In this document: one piece after another, positions 60,106 to 64,000 of the stretch
How the letters are laid out: each line of letters starts with the position of its first letter
How positions within the stretch are numbered: position 1 is the stretch's first letter
Source: Nocardiopsis ansamitocini
Lineage (GTDB): Bacteria > Actinomycetota > Actinomycetes > Streptosporangiales > Streptosporangiaceae
Assembly (NCBI RefSeq): GCF_030268225.1
Contig: NZ_BSQG01000002.1
Location: forward strand, 186,001 to 250,000
DNA: 64,000 nt
Direction of reading: 5' to 3'
Notes under the pieces: model-generated
Databases searched by the model: none
What the model was told of the DNA's origin: nothing
Seen by the model: the letters and a program-made list of their open reading frames with translations, nothing else
Translations under genes and position numbers: made by a program

Positions 60106-60864
60106 GTGCCCCGTGACGTACCCGAAGCCCCCGCCACGCCCGCTTCCGTGGAGCGCGCCACCCCAACGGGTGAGACGCGTCTCGCACTAGTGCGACGTTC
60201 CCGACGAATCAACCGGGAATTGGCCCTGCTCTATCCCGATGCGCACTGTGAGCTTGATTTCACCGACCCGCTGGAACTCCTGGTCGCCACCATTCTCTCT
60301 GCCCAATGCACCGACAAACGCGTCAACAAGGTCACTCCGACCTTGTTCGCGCGCTATCGCGACGCAGCCGACTACGCCGGCGCCGACCGCGCGGAGTTGG
60401 AGAAGATCATCCACTCCACCGGTTTCTACCGGGCCAAGGCCAACAGCATCATCGGACTGGGGCAGCGGTTGTGCGCCGAACACGACGGCGAGGTGCCCGG
60501 ACGCCTCGACGACCTCGTGCGCCTGCCCGGGGTCGGACGCAAGACCGCCAACGTGGTGCTGGGCAATGCGTTCGGAGTCCCGGGCATCACTGTGGACACC
60601 CACTTCGGCCGGTTGGTCCGGCGGTTCAAGATGACCGACGCGACCGATCCGGTGAAGGTCGAACACGAGATCGCCGCGTTGTTTCCGGCCGGGGACTGGA
60701 CGATGCTGTCGCACCGACTCGTCTGGCACGGGCGACGCGTCTGCCACGCCCGTCGGCCCGCCTGCGGGGCGTGCGGGGTGGCCAAGCTCTGCCCTTCCTA
60801 CGGAGAGGGACCGGTGGAGCCCGAGACCGCTGAGGCCCTCGTGCGGCCGGGGCCGTTCTCATGA
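60106..60864 (+). CDS. nth: Endonuclease III
   Basis: 252 aa from a GTG (VPRDVPEAP). Helix-hairpin-helix [21 protein letters not shown]; catalytic Lys in the first glycosylase helix region [11 protein letters not shown]; catalytic Asp in TVDTHFGRL; [4Fe-4S] cluster cysteines in [17 protein letters not shown] (spacing 6-2-5). It removes oxidised pyrimidines and nicks the abasic site. Divergent from crp, and overlapping the next gene by 4 bp. An upstream extension of the frame is not conserved-looking. Confidence 0.94.
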   Translation: MPRDVPEAPATPASVERATPTGETRLALVRRSRRINRELALLYPDAHCELDFTDPLELLVATILSAQCTDKRVNKVTPTLFARYRDAADYAGADRAELEKIIHSTGFYRAKANSIIGLGQRLCAEHDGEVPGRLDDLVRLPGVGRKTANVVLGNAFGVPGITVDTHFGRLVRRFKMTDATDPVKVEHEIAALFPAGDWTMLSHRLVWHGRRVCHARRPACGACGVAKLCPSYGEGPVEPETAEALVRPGPFS

Positions 60865-61520
60865 TCCCGCCGGACTGGATCACCTCGTTGTACGAGGCCG
60901 CGCGCACGATGCCGGTGCCGAAGGTCCTGCGCCCCCCGGCCGTCGGGGGCCGGGACTCGGCCGTCCTGGTGCTGTTCGGTGAGGGCGAGGAGGGGCCTGA
61001 CGTCCTGCTCATCCAGCGCAACACCGGGCTGCGGCGCCACTCCGGCCAGCCCGCGTTCCCGGGCGGCGCGATCGACCCGGCCGATTCCGGGGCGCTGGAG
61101 TGCGCGCTGCGCGAGGCCGAGGAGGAGACCGGCGCGGTCCGCGCAGGGGTGCACGTCCTCGGGAGCCTCCCCGAGCTCTACATCCACCGCACGGGTTTTC
61201 GGGTCACTCCCGTCATGGGCTGGTGGCACACCCCCTCCGAGGTGCGTCCGGTGGACGTGGGGGAAGTCGCCTCGGTGGCACGGGTTCCCATTGCCGAACT
61301 CGCCGATCCGGCCAACCGGTTGCGCACGCGCCACCCCGATGGCTCCACCGGTCCCGCGTTCCGGGTCCAAGGAATGCTGGTATGGGGCTTTACCGCAGGA
61401 ATACTCAGTCAACTGCTTGTATTGGGCGGATGGGAACGGCCATGGCCGGCAGGCGGGGCCGACGAGTTGCTTGACGTGCTTACCCTGGTCGGAGCCGACG
61501 GCGACAGAACCACCCCCTGA
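60861..61520 (+). CDS. CoA diphosphatase (NudL-type Nudix)
   Basis: 219 aa. The CoA-pyrophosphatase signature [15 protein letters not shown] (LLTxRxxxxRxHxGQxxFPGG type) precedes the Nudix box [11 protein letters not shown]. It should cleave CoA or its oxidised forms to 4'-phosphopantetheine and 3',5'-ADP. The ATG overlaps the nth stop, and the marP-like gene follows 25 bp later: the nth-nudL-marP order is conserved in actinobacteria. Confidence 0.88.
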   Translation: MIPPDWITSLYEAARTMPVPKVLRPPAVGGRDSAVLVLFGEGEEGPDVLLIQRNTGLRRHSGQPAFPGGAIDPADSGALECALREAEEETGAVRAGVHVLGSLPELYIHRTGFRVTPVMGWWHTPSEVRPVDVGEVASVARVPIAELADPANRLRTRHPDGSTGPAFRVQGMLVWGFTAGILSQLLVLGGWERPWPAGGADELLDVLTLVGADGDRTTP

Positions 61521-61545
61521 AAGCATCAACGGGATTGGAGAGGGC

Positions 61546-62724
61546 GTGCTAGACGCGATCCTCGGCGTACTCGTTGTGGTCTTCGCCGTGTCTGGGTACC
61601 GGCAGGGCTTCATCGTCGGGGTGCTGAGCTTCGCCGGCTTCATCGGTGGCGGAGTGCTCGCCGCGCTCGGTGCTCCGGCCTTGATCCAGATGCTCGTGAA
61701 CGACCCCACACAACAGGCACTACTGGCCATTTCGGTGGTCTTCCTGTCCGCTGCACTGGGCCAGTTCCTGGCCTCCTACCTGGGGGCGTTGATCCGCAAC
61801 CGGGTCACGTGGGACTCCGCCCGGGTCGTGGACGCGATGGGCGGCGCAGTGGTGAGCGGCCTCTCGGTCCTGCTTGTCACCTGGCTGATCGGTAGCGCGG
61901 TCGCCAACTCCGCGATCCCCTTCGTCACCACCCAGGTGCAGAACTCCCGGGTGCTGCACGCGGTGGACTCCGTCATGCCCGACTCCACGCACATGTGGTT
62001 CGCCACTTTCCGCAAAATCGTGGACCAGAGTGCGTTCCCCCAGGTCTTCAGTGGTCTGGGGTCCAGCGAACCGGCGGAGGTCGCCGAGCCCGACCCGGCC
62101 GCGCTGACCACCAGCGAGCTGCGCTCCGCGAGCCAGAGCGTCGTCAAGGTGCTGGGCACCGCCCCGTCCTGCCAGCGCAGGGTGGAGGGGACCGGTTTCG
62201 TCTACGCCGAGGACCGGATCATGACCAACGCCCACGTCGTCGCGGGTGTCCAAGAGGACCTGCGGGTGGTGACCAGGGACGGACGACGTATCCCCGCCAC
62301 GGTCGTGCTCTACGACCCCCAGCAGGACATCGCGGTTCTGGACGCCCCGGGCCTGGGACTGACCCCCCTGGAGTTCGAGTCCGCCGCCCAGAAGGGCGAC
62401 GACGCGGTGGTGGCCGGCTTCCCGCGCAACAACGGGTTCACCGTCGTACCGGCCCGCATCCGCGCCCAGCAAACCGCGCAGGGGCCCGACTTCTACCACT
62501 CCCAGCAGGTCAGCCGGGAGATCTACCAGGTGCGTGCGGTGGTCCAGCCGGGCAACTCCGGTGGTCCGTTGCTCTCGCCCGAGGGCACCGTCTACGGCGT
62601 CGTCTTCGCCGCGGCAACCAACGACCAGGAGACCGGCTACGTCCTCACCGCTGACGAGGTCGCGGCGAACGCGGCGGCCGGCAGCAGCGCGACCGCGCCG
62701 GTGTCCACGCAGAAGTGCGACTGA
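61546..62724 (+). CDS. MarP-like membrane serine protease
   Basis: 392 aa from a GTG after GGAGAGGG. Four N-terminal transmembrane helices of CvpA type (LDAILGVLVVVFAVSGYRQG onwards, to about residue 125). A periplasmic trypsin-like protease follows with the triad His230 (TNAHVV), Asp261 (PQQDIAVL) and Ser338 (PGNSGGPLL). Two cysteines flank the protease (SCQRR, QKCD). In mycobacteria MarP is needed for acid and oxidative stress survival and processes peptidoglycan hydrolases; a similar role is inferred here. Confidence 0.91.
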   Translation: MLDAILGVLVVVFAVSGYRQGFIVGVLSFAGFIGGGVLAALGAPALIQMLVNDPTQQALLAISVVFLSAALGQFLASYLGALIRNRVTWDSARVVDAMGGAVVSGLSVLLVTWLIGSAVANSAIPFVTTQVQNSRVLHAVDSVMPDSTHMWFATFRKIVDQSAFPQVFSGLGSSEPAEVAEPDPAALTTSELRSASQSVVKVLGTAPSCQRRVEGTGFVYAEDRIMTNAHVVAGVQEDLRVVTRDGRRIPATVVLYDPQQDIAVLDAPGLGLTPLEFESAAQKGDDAVVAGFPRNNGFTVVPARIRAQQTAQGPDFYHSQQVSREIYQVRAVVQPGNSGGPLLSPEGTVYGVVFAAATNDQETGYVLTADEVAANAAAGSSATAPVSTQKCD

Positions 62725-62767
62725 TCCTTCCCGTACTCCTGGGCAGGTCGGTCGTGCAGGTGAGCCC

Positions 62768-62833
62768 GTCCGGCCCGGCCCCGTTCGGGGCAGGGCCGGA
62801 CACGACAACGGGCGCCTCCGGGGGGAAGCGCCC
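62768..62833 (+). terminator. Tandem hairpins after the marP-like gene
   Basis: First hairpin: GTCCGGCCC / GGGCCGGAC (62768-62801) with an inner CCCC/GGGG stem. Second: GGGCGC / GCGCCC (62810-62833). They lie between convergent genes and can stop transcription from both sides. Confidence 0.7.
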
Positions 62834-62856
62834 GCTTGTTGGGATGAAGACCCGTT

Positions 62857-63405
62857 CTAGACGATGCTGTTGCCGTCCTCGGGGTCGGGACCGCCCAGTG
62901 GCCAGCTCATACGGACCACTGTGCCGATGTCGCCCGGCTCGATGGCGACCTCGTCGGCGAGCCCCAGGATGACGGCCAGGCCGACATCCGGAGAGAGGCC
63001 GGAGACGCCACCCGCGGGGGTGTGCACACCGAGGTAGGCGTGCGAGTCGCCGGTCAAGCCGTCCAGGAGCGCGGTGTCCGTGGGCTCCTTGGCGGGAGCC
63101 CGGTCGGAGACCACTACCTCGAACCGGCCCGAACCGCTGCCGTTCACCCGGTCGGTGACCGAGCCCGGCCGTGACCCACCGGGGGGAGGGCCGGCACTGT
63201 CGATCAGTTCCAGCTGGATCGGCTGCTCGGGGCAGTGCGCGCGGTGGGCTTCCACCGCGCGTGAGCATGCTTCCCCGACCGCCAGACGAACCTCATCGAG
63301 GGTTGACTCAGCGATGCCCGCGCGCCGCGCGACGGCCGTGGCCATGAGTCGCGCGGTACGGACATGTGCGGGCAGCGCACTGATGGTGAGCTGGACGATT
63401 GCCAT
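62857..63405 (-). CDS. RsbW-like anti-sigma factor (HATPase), partner of BldG
   Basis: 182 aa. N-box region EVRLAVGEACSRAVEAHRAH, G1-like GLSPDVGLAVILGLADEV, and a Pro/Gly/Ser-rich insertion near 75-90. It is the neighbour of bldG in the same orientation (17 bp between them), as SCO3548 is in Streptomyces coelicolor, where this anti-sigma protein interacts with BldG to control development and antibiotic production. The usual N-box Asn (EAxxNA) is Ser here (EACSRA), as in non-kinase members of this group, so phosphorylation of BldG may be done by another kinase. Confidence 0.85.
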   Translation of the reverse strand: MAIVQLTISALPAHVRTARLMATAVARRAGIAESTLDEVRLAVGEACSRAVEAHRAHCPEQPIQLELIDSAGPPPGGSRPGSVTDRVNGSGSGRFEVVVSDRAPAKEPTDTALLDGLTGDSHAYLGVHTPAGGVSGLSPDVGLAVILGLADEVAIEPGDIGTVVRMSWPLGGPDPEDGNSIV

Positions 63406-63422
63406 CGCTCGTGCTTACGTGA

Positions 63423-63770
63423 CTACTTCGACTTACGGTTGTCGATGGCGTCCTGCACCGACTCGTAAATGCCGAAGACTTTGGTGAGACCGGTGATGCG
63501 GAAGATCTTGAGAATCCGCTCCTGGGTGCACACCAGGTCAAGGGTGCCGTCGTGCGCGCGGACCCGCTTGAGGCCGCCCACGAGCACACCGAGGCCCGTC
63601 GAGTCGAGGAACTCCACCTTCTCCATGTTCACCACGAGGTGGAAGTTGCCCTTGTTGACCAGGTCGATGAGCAGTTCACGCAGCCGCGGCGCGGTGTAGA
63701 CATCGATTTCACCTTCGACGACAACGATCTCGGTGTCGTTCTCGGTGTAGTGATCAAGCTTCAAATCCAC
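63423..63770 (-). CDS. bldG: Anti-sigma factor antagonist BldG
   Basis: 115 aa STAS domain. [19 protein letters not shown], the phosphorylatable Ser in [20 protein letters not shown], and [16 protein letters not shown] are nearly identical to Streptomyces BldG as I recall it. Unphosphorylated BldG binds anti-sigma factors and so frees developmental and stress sigma factors; it is required for aerial hyphae and antibiotics. It precedes the anti-sigma gene in an operon. The ~190-bp gap upstream (63771-63961) carries its promoter; no other element is recognised there. Confidence 0.93.
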   Translation of the reverse strand: MDLKLDHYTENDTEIVVVEGEIDVYTAPRLRELLIDLVNKGNFHLVVNMEKVEFLDSTGLGVLVGGLKRVRAHDGTLDLVCTQERILKIFRITGLTKVFGIYESVQDAIDNRKSK

Positions 63771-63961
63771 TAGTCCTCCAGCGCCGAACCGCGAAAAAAC
63801 GCGAGTGATCTCTGCCGGGCGTTACCCCACAGGGCGGCATTCAACCACGCCTGGCCTTGCTGTCTGCGTGCTGTGCACAAGAAAATCACGCCACCGCGCT
63901 GGTCTTCCCCCAGGTGCGAGACTGAAACCGTTGTCCATCAGCCGCCGTTTCTGGGAGACGA

Positions 63962-64000
63962 GTGCGCGCACCGGGTGAAAGGGTGTTCGGGGTGAACCGC
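63962..64000 (+). CDS. Start of a divergent gene, cut by the window edge
   Basis: GTG at 63962 with GGGAG 4 nt upstream opens a frame (MRAPGERVFGVNR) to the edge. In Streptomyces a helicase gene is divergent from bldG, so this may be its first codons; 13 residues are too few to confirm. Confidence 0.35.
   Translation, partial: MRAPGERVFGVNR

Overview
The window is GC-rich (about 70%) actinobacterial chromosome. Frequent GTG/TTG starts, 1-8 bp gene overlaps, WhiB, BldG-type STAS, ANTAR, SARP, DUF6879 and DUF742 proteins, an F420-type oxidoreductase and the gene order bldG ... nth-crp ... ArsA-ArsA-wblA-PBP all point to a spore-forming actinomycete. A 14-bp site very close to the CelR operator of Thermobifida upstream of a GH16 glucanase suggests Nocardiopsaceae (Nocardiopsis, Streptomonospora or Thermobifida relatives); this placement is inference.

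Layout. 1-5.1 kb: accessory genes, namely a HINT-type polymorphic toxin with a pilin-like N-terminus and its coupled candidate immunity gene, a small membrane protein, a DUF6879/DUF6082 cassette and a truncated DUF4352 remnant. 5.1-13.2 kb: anti-sigma-type ATPase, short-chain dehydrogenase, secreted GH16 glucanase with a ricin-type domain, stress membrane protein, SapA-like secreted protein and a large SARP/NB-ARC regulator. 13.3-23.9 kb: a nine-gene, nearly gap-free catabolic operon (lipoprotein binding protein, GatD-like dehydrogenase, FGGY kinase, SorC-type regulator, RbsA-like ATPase, permease, DeoC, aldehyde dehydrogenase, half-length aldehyde dehydrogenase). It probably imports and phosphorylates a sugar or polyol, cleaves it with DeoC and oxidises the aldehyde product.

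24-35 kb: an XRE regulator with a small partner, then a compact probable biosynthetic locus: StyA-like flavin monooxygenase, SAM methyltransferase, a KS-AT-ACP polyketide synthase with no reductive domains, and an alkylsulfatase homologue whose metal site is broken. A DUF742 protein fused to a degenerate CvnD-like GTPase is transcribed divergently from it. 35-44 kb: ordinary chromosomal genes (lipoproteins, DinB, methyltransferase, two GAF-ANTAR regulators, F420 oxidoreductase, citrate synthase, Nudix).

44.1-49.4 kb: a probable small island between an IS5-like remnant and the 3' end of a tRNA-Pro(CGG) gene. It holds three overlapping genes: a 60-aa DUF3800-like start, an unrecognised 507-aa protein and an 890-aa two-HKD phospholipase D-like protein. 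This is the best candidate for an undescribed conflict or defence module. 49.5-64 kb: conserved core and developmental region (metallophosphatase, YqeY, PASTA penicillin-binding protein, wblA, two ArsA-type ATPases, DUF4177, RidA, Nudix, MBL hydrolase, crp, nth, CoA diphosphatase, MarP-like protease, anti-sigma factor and bldG).
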